From Corynebacterium uterequi (lineage in GTDB: Bacteria; Actinomycetota; Actinomycetes; Mycobacteriales; Mycobacteriaceae), in the NCBI RefSeq assembly GCF_001021065.1, contig NZ_CP011546.1, forward strand, positions 1,674,001 to 1,738,000: a stretch of DNA of 64,000 nt. The letters run 5' to 3'. The notes under the pieces are model-generated. The model did no database searches, was not told the origin of the DNA, and was given only the letters and a program-made list of their open reading frames with translations. The position numbers and the translations under genes are program-made. Of the stretch, positions 1 through 7,163 are shown in pieces; position 1 is the first letter of the stretch, and each line of letters opens with the position of its first letter.

Positions 1-640
1 TGAGCGGGCCGCCGCCTCGGCTGCGACCGTCAAGTGGGGCCCACTGGACGACGCCGTGGCCGAGGCCGAATCGGCGCTGAAGCAGGCACAGGCTCTCGGC
101 AGTACTGATCCGCTCGGGGCGTACGCTCCCCTACTGGCCGCCGACACCGCCCTCGACGACGCCTTCGCCGCCGCCCAAGGCGCCACCCGTGACCACGAGC
201 GGACCCTCGCGTTGCTGGATCAGCAGCTCTCCGAGGCGACCTCCAGCGTGCAGGCCGCGGAAGACCATATCGCTTCCCGCGGTGCCATCATCGGGCACGA
301 CGCACGGACCCACCTTGAGCAGGCAAAACGCTTCGTCGCGCTCGCGCACACCCTACGGGGGAAGAACCCCCGCAACGGCATTGATGCAGCCCGCCAGGCC
401 AGTGCGGCCGCTAAGCGCGCCTCCTCGGCCGCCGAGGCAGACGTTCGACGCTACCGGCAGCAGCAGGCCGCCCAGACCGGCGGTGAGCTACTCCAGGGCA
501 TCGTCATCGGGTCCATGCTCTCGGGCGGTGGCCGCGGCGGATTCGGCGGTGGTTTTGGCGGCGGCGGAAGCTTCGGCGGCGGTGGCGGAAGTTTCGGCGG
601 CAGCTTCGGTGGCGGCGGTACCCGCAGCGGCGGTTTCTAA
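1..640 (+). CDS. C-terminal part of a TPM-type Gly-rich protein (truncated by window edge)
   Basis: The frame is already open at base 2 and runs to TAA at 638-640, so the N-terminus lies outside the window. About 212 residues are visible. First comes an Ala/Glu/Arg-rich, helix-prone, probably coiled-coil stretch of about 155 residues. A short hydrophobic piece (LLQGIVIGSMLSGG) follows, then a tail of GGGF/GGGS repeats ending SGGF. This layout fits the C-terminal half of actinobacterial TPM-domain proteins (TPM domain, membrane segment, coiled coil, Gly-rich tail). The TPM domain itself is not visible, so the assignment is inference. The stop codon overlaps that of the convergent next gene by 4 bp. 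Confidence 0.6.
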   Translation, partial: ERAAASAATVKWGPLDDAVAEAESALKQAQALGSTDPLGAYAPLLAADTALDDAFAAAQGATRDHERTLALLDQQLSEATSSVQAAEDHIASRGAIIGHDARTHLEQAKRFVALAHTLRGKNPRNGIDAARQASAAAKRASSAAEADVRRYRQQQAAQTGGELLQGIVIGSMLSGGGRGGFGGGFGGGGSFGGGGGSFGGSFGGGGTRSGGF

Positions 641-1110
641 AGCCTCAAGGTCCGCCGCGGCACGTCGGCCATAACACAGGCCCAGCTGAGAAACACCGCA
701 TCCAGGACCGGCATCTCGCCGTAGGCAGCGGCTTCGAGAACGTCGACGCGGCCTCCGGCGCGGGGACGCACGGACGCCGCCACCCGGCCGTCGGACAGGC
801 GGATCACGCGTTCTTTGCGCAAAAGGTGCGTTCTTTCCAGCGTGTAGGAGCGGTCTCCGCACTTCGCGTGCAGGACATTGATGGTCATGCCCGGTTGGGC
901 GATTCGGGCGAAGGTGCCGTCGTTGGACGTGGCCCGCAGCCGAAACCTCATGCGCCCGGTGGTGTGCTCCAGGAAGATCCGATGTTCGCCGTAGGTGAGC
1001 AGATCCGCCTTAACGAAGGCGATGAGCTCCCCGTTGGAGTCGCGCAACTCCCCCTCGGACCAGACCCAATAATCGGGCGGATCCGGGGTTTGGTTGCGGC
1101 GACCAGTCAT
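637..1110 (-). CDS. Hypothetical beta-rich protein
   Basis: A 157-residue protein with no signal peptide or clear membrane span. It alternates short beta-prone segments (YWVWSEGELRD, HRIFLEHTTGRMRFRLRA) and ends with a hydrophobic helix (VLDAVFLSWACVMAD) and a basic tail. Its outline, a run of beta-strands followed by one C-terminal helix, resembles both the gene immediately upstream and the LURP-one/tubby C-terminal fold. The two neighbours may therefore be diverged paralogues; this is inference from pattern, not alignment. The ATG lies 5 bp after the stop of the upstream gene in the glyS transcription unit, so co-expression with glyS is likely. Function unknown. Confidence 0.6.
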   Translation of the reverse strand: MTGRRNQTPDPPDYWVWSEGELRDSNGELIAFVKADLLTYGEHRIFLEHTTGRMRFRLRATSNDGTFARIAQPGMTINVLHAKCGDRSYTLERTHLLRKERVIRLSDGRVAASVRPRAGGRVDVLEAAAYGEMPVLDAVFLSWACVMADVPRRTLRL

Positions 1111-1115
1111 GACAT

Positions 1116-1622
1116 CTAGATCAGTGCCGCCACAATCGCGGCAAGCGAGAGCAACGCTAGCGTCCCGATCAACGCCGTGCCCATCGTCACTGTCCGGGCC
1201 TCCAGCATGATTCGGGAGAAATACGCCAGCGCAATAGCGCCCTCGGTAGACATGTCCGCATCGTCGGAGTATTCGACGATCGCTTTGCGAACACCGTGGT
1301 TAGACCCGGTGAACTGGGCGACCTTCGCCCCGTCCGCGTCCTCCACGACGAATTCCTTGGACGTTTCGGCGACGATGGTCAACGATGCTCCGTCAAGGGA
1401 CACGGGAATGCGTTCGTCCTTCTTCAGGCGCCCGAAGGCCTGGAACTCGCGTCCGTCGGGCAGGGTCACCGACGCCCCCAGCGTGGGGTTGTGCGACAGC
1501 GCCCACTGCTCGTCGCCCACCAAGGCAATTTCCCCATCGAAGGTGGCGAGGGCGGAGTCATCGTCACCGTTACGGAGTACGGGTTTGGCCGTGTTTTCAC
1601 GGTCCCACCAGGTGTAGTGCAT
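1116..1622 (-). CDS. Hypothetical protein with C-terminal membrane segment
   Basis: A 168-residue protein. The first ~140 residues are soluble and beta-rich, with repeated strand-turn motifs (ALATFDGEIALVGDEQW, AKVAQFTGSNHG). The last ~22 residues form one hydrophobic helix (MGTALIGTLALLSLAAIVAALI), so it is probably a tail-anchored membrane protein. Its ATG overlaps the TAA of glyS by one base (TAATG), so it should be translationally coupled to glyS. No family is recognised with confidence; a LURP-one/tubby-like fold is possible. It and the following gene form a small pair downstream of the tRNA synthetase. Confidence 0.65.
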   Translation of the reverse strand: MHYTWWDRENTAKPVLRNGDDDSALATFDGEIALVGDEQWALSHNPTLGASVTLPDGREFQAFGRLKKDERIPVSLDGASLTIVAETSKEFVVEDADGAKVAQFTGSNHGVRKAIVEYSDDADMSTEGAIALAYFSRIMLEARTVTMGTALIGTLALLSLAAIVAALI

Positions 1623-3004
1623 TAGCAGCCAATCAGTCGCTGGGCCAGGTACGTTTCCAGCTCGTCGATGCTGACGCGCTCCTGCTCCATCGTGTCTCGC
1701 TCACGGACGGTCACCGCATTGTCTTCGAGAGTATCGAAGTCGAAGGTCACGCAGAACGGGGTGCCGACCTCGTCCTGGCGGCGGTAGCGCCGGCCAATGG
1801 CACCGGAGGTGTCGAAGTCCACGTTCCAGAACGCGCGCAGCTTCTGGGCCAGTTCCTGGGCCGGTTCGGCAAGCTCGGGCTTCTTCGACAGCGGCAGCAC
1901 GGCCACCTTGATCGGTGCGAGTCGTCGATCCAGCTTGAGCACGACGCGCTTATCCACCCCACCCTTGGCATTGGGGGCTTCGTCCTCGGTGTAGGCGTCG
2001 ATGAGGAAGGCCATCATCGCGCGCCCCAGACCGGCGGCCGGTTCGATGCAGAACGGGGTCCACCGCTCGTCCGCGACCTGGTCGTAGTAGGACAGGTCCT
2101 CACCGGAGCCTTCGGCGTGAACACGCAGGTCGTAGTCGGTGCGGTTGGCAACGCCTTCCAGCTCACCCCAGGTGGAACCCGCGAAGCCGAAGGCGTACTC
2201 CACGTCTACGGTGCGCTTCGAGTAGTGGGAGAGCTTCTCCTTGGGGTGCTCGTACAGGCGCAGGTTGTCCGGGTTGATACCCAGGTCCACGTACCACTGG
2301 AAGCGGTTGTCGATCCAGTACTGGTGCCACTGCTCGTCCTCGCCCGGCTTGACGAAGAATTCCATCTCCATCTGCTCGAACTCGCGGGTGCGGAAGATGA
2401 AGTTGCCAGGGGTGATCTCATTGCGGAAGGACTTGCCGATGTTGGCGATGCCGAACGGCGGCTTCATCCGCGCCGAGGTCATGACGTTCTTGAAGTTGAC
2501 GAAGATGCCCTGTGCGGTCTCAGGCCGCAGGTAGTGCAGGCCTTCCTCATCGTCCACCGGGCCCAGGTAGGTCTTCATCAGCCCGGAGAACGCCTTCGGT
2601 TCGGTCCAGTTGCCCGGTTGACCGGTTTCCGGATCCGGAATGTCGGCTAGACCATTTGCCGGCGGGTGGCCGTGCTTCTCTTCATAGGCCTCGATGAGGT
2701 GGTCGGCACGGTAGCGCTTGTGAGTATGCAGGGACTCCACCAGCGGATCTGTGAACACCTCCACGTGGCCGGAGCTGATCCACACCTGGCGGGGCTGGAT
2801 GACCGACGTGTCAACGCCGACGACGTCCTGCCGCGACGTCACCATGTGGCGCCACCACTGGCGCTTGATGTTCTCCTTGAGTTCCACCCCCAGCGGGCCA
2901 TAGTCCCAGGCAGAGCGGGTTCCGCCGTAGATCTCCCCGGCAGGGTATACCAGGCCTCGGCGCTTGCAGAGGTTTACGACGGTATCAATAACGGACGCAG
3001 CCAT
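1622..3004 (-). CDS. glyS: Glycyl-tRNA synthetase (single-chain dimeric type)
   Basis: Charges tRNA-Gly with glycine; cytoplasmic class II synthetase of the alpha2 type. The N-terminus ([17 protein letters not shown]) and [15 protein letters not shown] are typical. Class II motifs are visible in [15 protein letters not shown] and [11 protein letters not shown] (about residue 205), and the C-terminal anticodon-binding domain carries [17 protein letters not shown]. The length of 460 residues is normal. I chose the ATG at 3004 because MAASVIDTV is where family members start; an in-frame ATG at 3025 would add seven residues. A TAGAAT -10 lies at 3063-3068 on this strand. Two small hypothetical genes follow, coupled by TAATG. 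Confidence 0.97.
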   Translation of the reverse strand: MAASVIDTVVNLCKRRGLVYPAGEIYGGTRSAWDYGPLGVELKENIKRQWWRHMVTSRQDVVGVDTSVIQPRQVWISSGHVEVFTDPLVESLHTHKRYRADHLIEAYEEKHGHPPANGLADIPDPETGQPGNWTEPKAFSGLMKTYLGPVDDEEGLHYLRPETAQGIFVNFKNVMTSARMKPPFGIANIGKSFRNEITPGNFIFRTREFEQMEMEFFVKPGEDEQWHQYWIDNRFQWYVDLGINPDNLRLYEHPKEKLSHYSKRTVDVEYAFGFAGSTWGELEGVANRTDYDLRVHAEGSGEDLSYYDQVADERWTPFCIEPAAGLGRAMMAFLIDAYTEDEAPNAKGGVDKRVVLKLDRRLAPIKVAVLPLSKKPELAEPAQELAQKLRAFWNVDFDTSGAIGRRYRRQDEVGTPFCVTFDFDTLEDNAVTVRERDTMEQERVSIDELETYLAQRLIGC

Positions 3005-3062
3005 GGTGGCGGGTAACTCCCTCATAGACGATGTGGATGCTCAAAGCTGATGCTTGGGCAAC

Positions 3063-3068
3063 ATTCTA
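3063..3068 (-). promoter_or_regulatory. Putative -10 element of glyS
   Basis: TAGAAT on the minus strand, about 60 bp upstream of the chosen glyS ATG, predicting a start of transcription near 3056 and a leader of about 50 nt. No convincing -35 is visible, which is common in Corynebacterium. The leader is too short for a canonical T-box, so glyS itself shows no T-box here. Confidence 0.4.
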
Positions 3069-3147
3069 GCGGGTGGCCCGACCCTCCTGCTTGGGGGTAA
3101 CAGCGAGGGTGACACAGGGGCAGAATACAGCGAATGTAGGACAGGCG

Positions 3148-3153
3148 TATAAT
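3148..3153 (+). promoter_or_regulatory. Putative -10 element of the ArsR (znr-like) gene
   Basis: A perfect TATAAT on the plus strand, in an otherwise GC-rich intergenic region. Transcription would start near 3160 and give a leader of about 105 nt before the ATG at 3265. The -35 region is weak. The long leader is where the structured elements described separately lie. Confidence 0.5.
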
Positions 3154-3171
3154 TTCGTAGTGACAAGACAG

Positions 3172-3264
3172 ACGTCCGCATTCCGACGAGAGACGGTGTG
3201 CGGACGTAAAATCAACATTGGGTGGTACCGCTACCCGGCCCGACGAGTAACGAGGTGGCTACCG
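3172..3264 (+). promoter_or_regulatory. Structured leader with T-box-like motif upstream of the ArsR gene
   Basis: Three elements occur in order. First is a hairpin with a perfect 9-bp outer stem, ACGTCCGCA (3172-3180) and TGCGGACGT (3199-3207), and an inner CCG/CGG pair. Second, GGGTGGTACCGC (3220-3231) matches the T-box antiterminator core GGGTGGNACCGC at every fixed position. Third, alternative pairings are possible. UUGGG (3218-3222) can pair with CCCGA (3239-3243), forming an antisequestrator-like helix around the UGGUACC bulge. Alternatively GCUACC (3230-3235) can pair with GGUGGC (3254-3259), which covers the ribosome binding site. That is the layout of a translational T-box. However, no specifier loop or canonical Stem I is recognisable, and the spacing is very short. 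Treat as T-box-like, unproven. Confidence 0.4.
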
Positions 3265-3582
3265 ATGGTTTTCGAAGAAGCCGCACATGAGAAGGTCAGA
3301 CGCGCCTCCAGGATTATCAGCGCCTTAGACTCCCCACAGCGCCTCCACATCGTTGAGCGCCTCGCTGAGCGCGATCATGTGGTTCATGAGTTAGTTGAGC
3401 AACTAGGCAAGTCTCAACCCCTGGTCAGTCAGCACCTCCGGGTGCTCAAGAAGGCAGGCATCGTGGAGCCGACCCGCCGCGGTCGCGAGGTGATATATCG
3501 CCTCGTGGCCCCCGAGGTCGTGACCATCATCGATCTGGCGGCGGTTTTAGGCACGCCCGACTCCGAACGGGGTAGTAACTGA
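3265..3582 (+). CDS. znr: ArsR/SmtB-family metal-responsive regulator (Znr-like)
   Basis: A 105-residue winged-helix repressor. The helix-turn-helix is visible around GKSQPLVSQHLRVLKKAGIV, followed by the wing EPTRRGREVIYRLVAPEV. C-terminal His/Asp/Glu residues may contribute to metal binding. In corynebacteria an ArsR-type zinc regulator (Znr) sits directly before zur, and this gene is in that position, 69 bp upstream of zur. The start is ATG 3265, with GAGGTGG 7 bp upstream; an upstream GTG (3073) would add an unrelated N-terminus. A structured leader with a T-box-like motif precedes it. The family call is firm; zinc specificity is inferred from context. Confidence 0.85.
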   Translation: MVFEEAAHEKVRRASRIISALDSPQRLHIVERLAERDHVVHELVEQLGKSQPLVSQHLRVLKKAGIVEPTRRGREVIYRLVAPEVVTIIDLAAVLGTPDSERGSN

Positions 3583-3589
3583 ACCCTTA

Positions 3590-3630
3590 TTGGGGAAAGT
3601 GAAAACACGCTGGTAAACTGACATTCACTT
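3590..3630 (+). promoter_or_regulatory. Putative zur promoter with flanking inverted repeat
   Basis: TTGGGG (3590-3595), an 18-bp spacer and TAAACT (3614-3619) preceded by TGG form a plausible promoter of its own for zur. The inverted repeat AAGTGAA (3597-3603) / TTCACTT (3624-3630) brackets the -10 and could be an operator. Zur could thus be transcribed independently of the upstream ArsR gene. Confidence 0.4.
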
Positions 3631-3651
3631 GTCAACGCACCAGGAGTAGCC

Positions 3652-4077
3652 ATGCTGTCCCACCGCTCTGCGAAGCCCAAGGTCGGGGTTCGCAATACGC
3701 GCCAGCGCGCCGCCGTCATCGAGTTGTTGGAATCCCTCGACAACTTCAAGTCCGCCAAGGAGATTCATCACGAGCTGGAACGGCGCAACGCCCACGTGGG
3801 ATTGACGACCGTGTACCGCACGCTGCAGTCCTTGGCGGAGATCGACGCCGTCGACGTCTTGCACCGCAGCTCCGGGGAATCCCTCTATCGTGCCTGCCTC
3901 TCCGACCATCACCACCACCACCTGGTGTGCACCAACTGTGGCCGCACCGAAGAAATCGACGGCGGGCCGGTGGAGGCCTGGGCTCGCCAAATCGCGACTC
4001 AAAACGGCTTCTCCCTCACCGGGCATGACGCCGAGGTATACGGGGTGTGCGCCAGCTGCCTTCAGGGCGCGGTCTAA
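3652..4077 (+). CDS. zur: Zinc uptake regulator Zur (Fur family)
   Basis: A 141-residue Fur-family repressor that binds zinc and shuts off zinc-acquisition genes. The DNA-binding winged helix is residues 1-80 (RNTRQRAAVIELLES, GLTTVYRTLQSL). The metal sites are a His-rich stretch, SDHHHHHLVC, followed by CTNCG, and a C-terminal CASC pair that completes the structural zinc site. HHHHH followed by CxxC is the usual hallmark of Zur rather than Fur. The ATG is preceded by AGGAG. Together with the ArsR gene it makes a zinc-sensing cassette between glyS and the VIT gene. Confidence 0.93.
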   Translation: MLSHRSAKPKVGVRNTRQRAAVIELLESLDNFKSAKEIHHELERRNAHVGLTTVYRTLQSLAEIDAVDVLHRSSGESLYRACLSDHHHHHLVCTNCGRTEEIDGGPVEAWARQIATQNGFSLTGHDAEVYGVCASCLQGAV

Positions 4078-4104
4078 CCCCAGCGCGTTGAAAACCTCAC
4101 CGTT

Positions 4105-5190
4105 TTAGGTGATGACCTGCCCAAACAGCAGGCCCAGACCGTAGGTCACCCCCGCCGCGCCGAGCCCGATAGCCAGCTGGCGCAGTGCCCGCGGTGCCGG
4201 CGGATTGCCCGACAACACGCCGGTGATGCCCCCGGTGACCAACAGCGTCACAGCCACGAGCACGAGCGACACCACCGCCCCCGGGCCCGGATGCATCCCC
4301 ACCACGAACGGGATGATGGGGATGAAGGCCCCCACACCGAAGGCAGCGAAAGAACTTGCCGCCGCGGTGAACGCGCCGCCGTCGGCCTCAGCCTCGGAGG
4401 TGGCCGCCAGGGAATCTTGCATGGCCAGGTGATCCTGGTGTGCGAAGATTTCCCGCGCCCGGGCGTCGGCCTCGTCCTCACTCATCCCCCGGGCCCGGAA
4501 GACCAAGGCGAGCTCGTTGGCATTGACGTCGACCTCCCCGAGCAACCGGTGGGCATTCGGGTTCGGCACACTTGCCTGGATGAGTTCACCCTGCGAGCGC
4601 ACGGACACATACTCGCCGGCGGCCATGGACAAGGCGCCGGCCAGAAGCCCAGAAATGCCGGTAAGGAGAATGGCGTTCGTGGGCATGCCTGTTCCCATGA
4701 CACCAAGAACCAACGCCACGTTGGAGACCAAGCCATCGTTGGCCCCGAACACCGCCGCCCGGAATCCGCCAGACATCTTTTCCCGCCCTCGGGCGGCCAG
4801 TGCGCGCACCACCTCCGCATGGAGACGTTCGTCGGCGGCGATCGTCGCCGGGGCGTCGTCATCGTCAACGTACGGGGTGCGAGTCTCCGCCGTCTGCATG
4901 AGCGCCAACGCAAACACCGAACCGAAGTGACTCGCGAAGAAGCCCATCACTTGGGTGCTGAGGTCCGGCCTGCGAGGCATGCCCACATAGTCGCCCAGCC
5001 GGTCCCGCCAGTACTGCTCGTGACGAGACTCCGCATCGGCGATCCGCAAGAGGATCTCCCGCTCCTCACCCTCACGCTTGTGCGCGAGCTCCCGGTACAC
5101 GGCGGCCTCCGCGCGCTCGTTGGCGAGGTAACGACGCCAGCGGCTAATCTGCCGCTTCGTGGGCGGGGCCATCTCGGGCCGGGGGTTCAT
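4105..5190 (-). CDS. Ferritin-like/VIT1-CCC1 fusion transporter (MbfA-like)
   Basis: 361 residues in two domains. Residues ~10-140 are a helical ferritin/rubrerythrin-like domain rich in Glu and His (LANERAEAAVYREL, IADAESRHEQYW, ADERLHAEVVRAL). Residues ~145-361 are a VIT1/CCC1 membrane domain with about five hydrophobic spans, starting FGANDGLVSNVALVLGVMG, and carrying the typical MAAGEYVSVRSQGEL. This erythrin-VIT layout is that of MbfA-type iron/manganese exporters. Its ATG abuts the uppS stop with no gap, so it is in the uppS operon. Metal specificity cannot be read from the sequence. Confidence 0.88.
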   Translation of the reverse strand: MNPRPEMAPPTKRQISRWRRYLANERAEAAVYRELAHKREGEEREILLRIADAESRHEQYWRDRLGDYVGMPRRPDLSTQVMGFFASHFGSVFALALMQTAETRTPYVDDDDAPATIAADERLHAEVVRALAARGREKMSGGFRAAVFGANDGLVSNVALVLGVMGTGMPTNAILLTGISGLLAGALSMAAGEYVSVRSQGELIQASVPNPNAHRLLGEVDVNANELALVFRARGMSEDEADARAREIFAHQDHLAMQDSLAATSEAEADGGAFTAAASSFAAFGVGAFIPIIPFVVGMHPGPGAVVSLVLVAVTLLVTGGITGVLSGNPPAPRALRQLAIGLGAAGVTYGLGLLFGQVIT

Positions 5191-5946
5191 CTAGCGCACA
5201 CCCCCGAAACGACGGTCACGGCGGGCGTATTCGGTCACCGCATCGAAGAGGTGCTGCGGGGTGAAGTCCGGGAAAAGAACGTCCTGGTAGACCATCTCCG
5301 CGTAAGCGGACTGCCACAACAGGAAGTTCGACGTGCGCTTCTCCCCCGACGGGCGCAGGAACAGGTCGACGTCCGGCATGTCCGGGTCATACAACCACTG
5401 CGCAACACTGGCCTCGGTGATATCTCCAGGAGCGAGCTCACCGCGGGCGACCGCGTCCGCCATGGCCCGCATCGCGTCGAGCAGCTCCGCTCGCCCGCCG
5501 TAGTTCACGCACATGACCAGCGTCATCCGAGTGTTGTCCTTCGTCAGCTGCTCGGCCTCCTCCAGCTCCCGGATGACGCTTCGCCACAGCCGCGGGCGTC
5601 GACCCGCCCACACGACGCGCACTCCCTTGGCGTGCAGGACGTCGCGCTGGCGACGCAGGACGTCGCGGTTGAAACCCATGAGGAAGCGGACCTCATCGGC
5701 GGATCGGCGCCAGTTCTCGGTGGAAAAGGCATACGCGGACAGGTACGGAACACCCAAGGCCAAGCAGGCGTCGACGGCATCCATGAGCACCTTTTCGCCC
5801 CGCTTGTGCCCTTCGGTTCTCTTCAGCCCCTTCTCGGTGGCCCAACGGCCGTTTCCATCCATGACCAGGGCAATGTGTCGAGGCAAGAACTCCGACGGGA
5901 TGGCCGGCGGATTCAGCACTGCGGAAAGCGAATTTGGGTCAGTCAC
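5191..5946 (-). CDS. uppS: Isoprenyl (decaprenyl/undecaprenyl) diphosphate synthase
   Basis: A cis-prenyltransferase that makes the polyprenyl carrier for cell-wall synthesis. The 251-residue length is normal. It carries the catalytic [11 protein letters not shown] motif near residue 30, [11 protein letters not shown] after it, and the C-terminal signature [15 protein letters not shown] followed by DVLFPDF. In corynebacteria the product is likely the C50 carrier, but chain length is not visible here. The downstream ferritin-VIT gene starts directly at its stop codon. Upstream lies an MFS pseudogene, so the original operon link to recO may have been interrupted. Confidence 0.95.
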   Translation of the reverse strand: MTDPNSLSAVLNPPAIPSEFLPRHIALVMDGNGRWATEKGLKRTEGHKRGEKVLMDAVDACLALGVPYLSAYAFSTENWRRSADEVRFLMGFNRDVLRRQRDVLHAKGVRVVWAGRRPRLWRSVIRELEEAEQLTKDNTRMTLVMCVNYGGRAELLDAMRAMADAVARGELAPGDITEASVAQWLYDPDMPDVDLFLRPSGEKRTSNFLLWQSAYAEMVYQDVLFPDFTPQHLFDAVTEYARRDRRFGGVR

Positions 5947-5964
5947 GCATCCTATTGTGCACCA

Positions 5965-6300
5965 TCAGCCCGCCAGGGTTACCTTAGCTAGACGGGGGAT
6001 GCGGCGCAGCGTCGGCGACGCCATGATGCCCGTGGCGACGACGGCCACGCCTCCCAGGAATCCGAAGGCCAGCGCGGCGCTGCCGTAATCAAGGACGACG
6101 CCCACGGCGAGCATCCCGAGCGGCATCAAGGCCATAGCCGGCACCCTCATCACCGCCGTGACCCGGCCCATCACCTGACCCAGGCTGGTTAGGCGCAGTA
6201 TCCGCCCCCGCCGAACCGGTCGACCCATCCCCCGCCGATGGTTTGAGAGAGGACAAGCGCCGCCAAGTAGGCAGCCGTCACGACGCCCGCACGCTGGCGT
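5965..6300 (-). pseudogene. Remnant of an MFS transporter (3' end, frameshifted)
   Basis: Only the last ~110 residues of a major facilitator protein remain. One frame (approx. 6300 to 6190) reads TAAYLAALVLSQTIGGGWVD and runs into a stop at about 6192. The neighbouring frame continues with SLGQVMGRVTAVMRVPAMAL and two hydrophobic spans (MLAVGVVLDYGSAALAFGF, LGGVAVVATGIMA), ending with TGA at 5965. The LGRVTA-like loop is typical of MFS drug transporters. A frameshift plus the loss of about 300 N-terminal residues makes it non-functional. It sits between uppS and recO, which are normally close. Confidence 0.75.
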
Positions 6301-6327
6301 TGGTGCCTGCAGGTACTCGGCAGCAAG

Positions 6328-6369
6328 ACTTTGAAAGTGAAGGGCCCAAACGGGTGAAACTTTCAAAGT
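6328..6369. promoter_or_regulatory. Paired palindromes ACTTTGAAAGT / ACTTTCAAAGT
   Basis: ACTTTGAAAGT (6328-6338) and ACTTTCAAAGT (6359-6369) are exact reverse complements. Each is also palindromic around one central base. They start 31 bp apart, about three helical turns. The second is embedded in GAAACTTTCAAAGTTTC. They lie just upstream of the MFS pseudogene and 45 bp downstream of recO. They look like a double operator left from the lost transporter promoter; the AT-rich stems and lack of a T-run argue against a terminator. Confidence 0.5.
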
Positions 6370-6413
6370 TTCAGAACAAGGCACATACAGCAAGAGGACG
6401 GGGCGAAACAGTC

Positions 6414-7160
6414 TCAGTGCTGTTCCATGACCTTCAGCGACCGGATCCCCGCCTCCACGTACCACTGCAGGTGCCGAGTGATCAGGCGGTGCGCGGTGTC
6501 AAGCAGGCTCGTGCCCTCGCTCCCGATGAGGGCTGCGGCGGCGTCGGCATAGCCCCCGTCGAGCAACCACATGAGGTGGAGTACTTCCTCCGGGATCTCG
6601 GAGCTACCCGAAGGCCGGCAGTTAACACACACCGCTCCTCCTACAGCCGGGTGGAACGCGTGATGCGGACCGGCGCATCCACAGACGGCGCAGCTAAACA
6701 ACTGCGGCGCCCAGCCTGCGGCTCGCATCGATTGCAAAAGAAAGCCGTCAAGCACCGCCGTGGACAGTGGGGACTCCCCCAGCCGGTGCAACGCGGTGAC
6801 GGCGGCGTCGAAGAGCGCGGCGTCGTCTCCGCCGTAGCCGGCCAGCCGTTCGGCGGTCTCCAGCACCACGCAGGCGGCAGCGTAGCGGTCCCAGTCCTCG
6901 ATAATTCCCGCGCCGAGGTACGCAAGCGTATCCGCGGCGGCGATGGTGGCGAGGTTCTTGCCCGGGTACAGGCTGACGTCGAGGTGCACGAACGGCTGCA
7001 GTCGGGAACCGAAGCGGGAATTCGTCTTGCGCACCCCTTTCGCCACGGCGCGCACCACCTCGTGCTCCCGGGTGAGCAGCACGACGATGCGGTCGGCTTC
7101 TCCGAAGTCGTGGGTACGGATGACCAGCGCCTGATCGCGATAGGACGCCGCCCGCGCCAT
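6414..7160 (-). CDS. recO: DNA repair protein RecO
   Basis: Recombination mediator that helps RecR and RecA load on gapped DNA. 248 residues: N-terminal OB fold (YRDQALVIRTHDFGEADRIV, HEVVRAVAKGVRKTNSRFGS), a helical middle and a zinc site of four cysteines in CAVCGC and CVNC, about residues 160-185. Only 3 bp separate it from the upstream era gene, so it is co-transcribed with it. The start is ATG 7160. Confidence 0.95.
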   Translation of the reverse strand: MARAASYRDQALVIRTHDFGEADRIVVLLTREHEVVRAVAKGVRKTNSRFGSRLQPFVHLDVSLYPGKNLATIAAADTLAYLGAGIIEDWDRYAAACVVLETAERLAGYGGDDAALFDAAVTALHRLGESPLSTAVLDGFLLQSMRAAGWAPQLFSCAVCGCAGPHHAFHPAVGGAVCVNCRPSGSSEIPEEVLHLMWLLDGGYADAAAALIGSEGTSLLDTAHRLITRHLQWYVEAGIRSLKVMEQH

Positions 7161-7163
7161 CGT

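Noticed and set aside
1385-2650. Long plus-strand frame opposite glyS
   Set aside because: A shadow of glyS in high-GC DNA; no family motifs and no ribosome binding site.
3069-3085. Second T-box-like motif GGGTGGCCCGACC upstream of the znr promoter
   Set aside because: It lacks the NACCGC part of the consensus and lies upstream of the likely transcription start.
4291-5991. 566-codon plus-strand frame opposite the VIT and uppS genes
   Set aside because: Antisense shadow; both genes on the minus strand have clear family motifs.
5965-6465. 166-codon minus-strand frame as an intact gene
   Set aside because: Only its C-terminal part looks like protein (MFS); the first ~65 codons are out-of-frame noise beyond a frameshift. 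Called a pseudogene instead.
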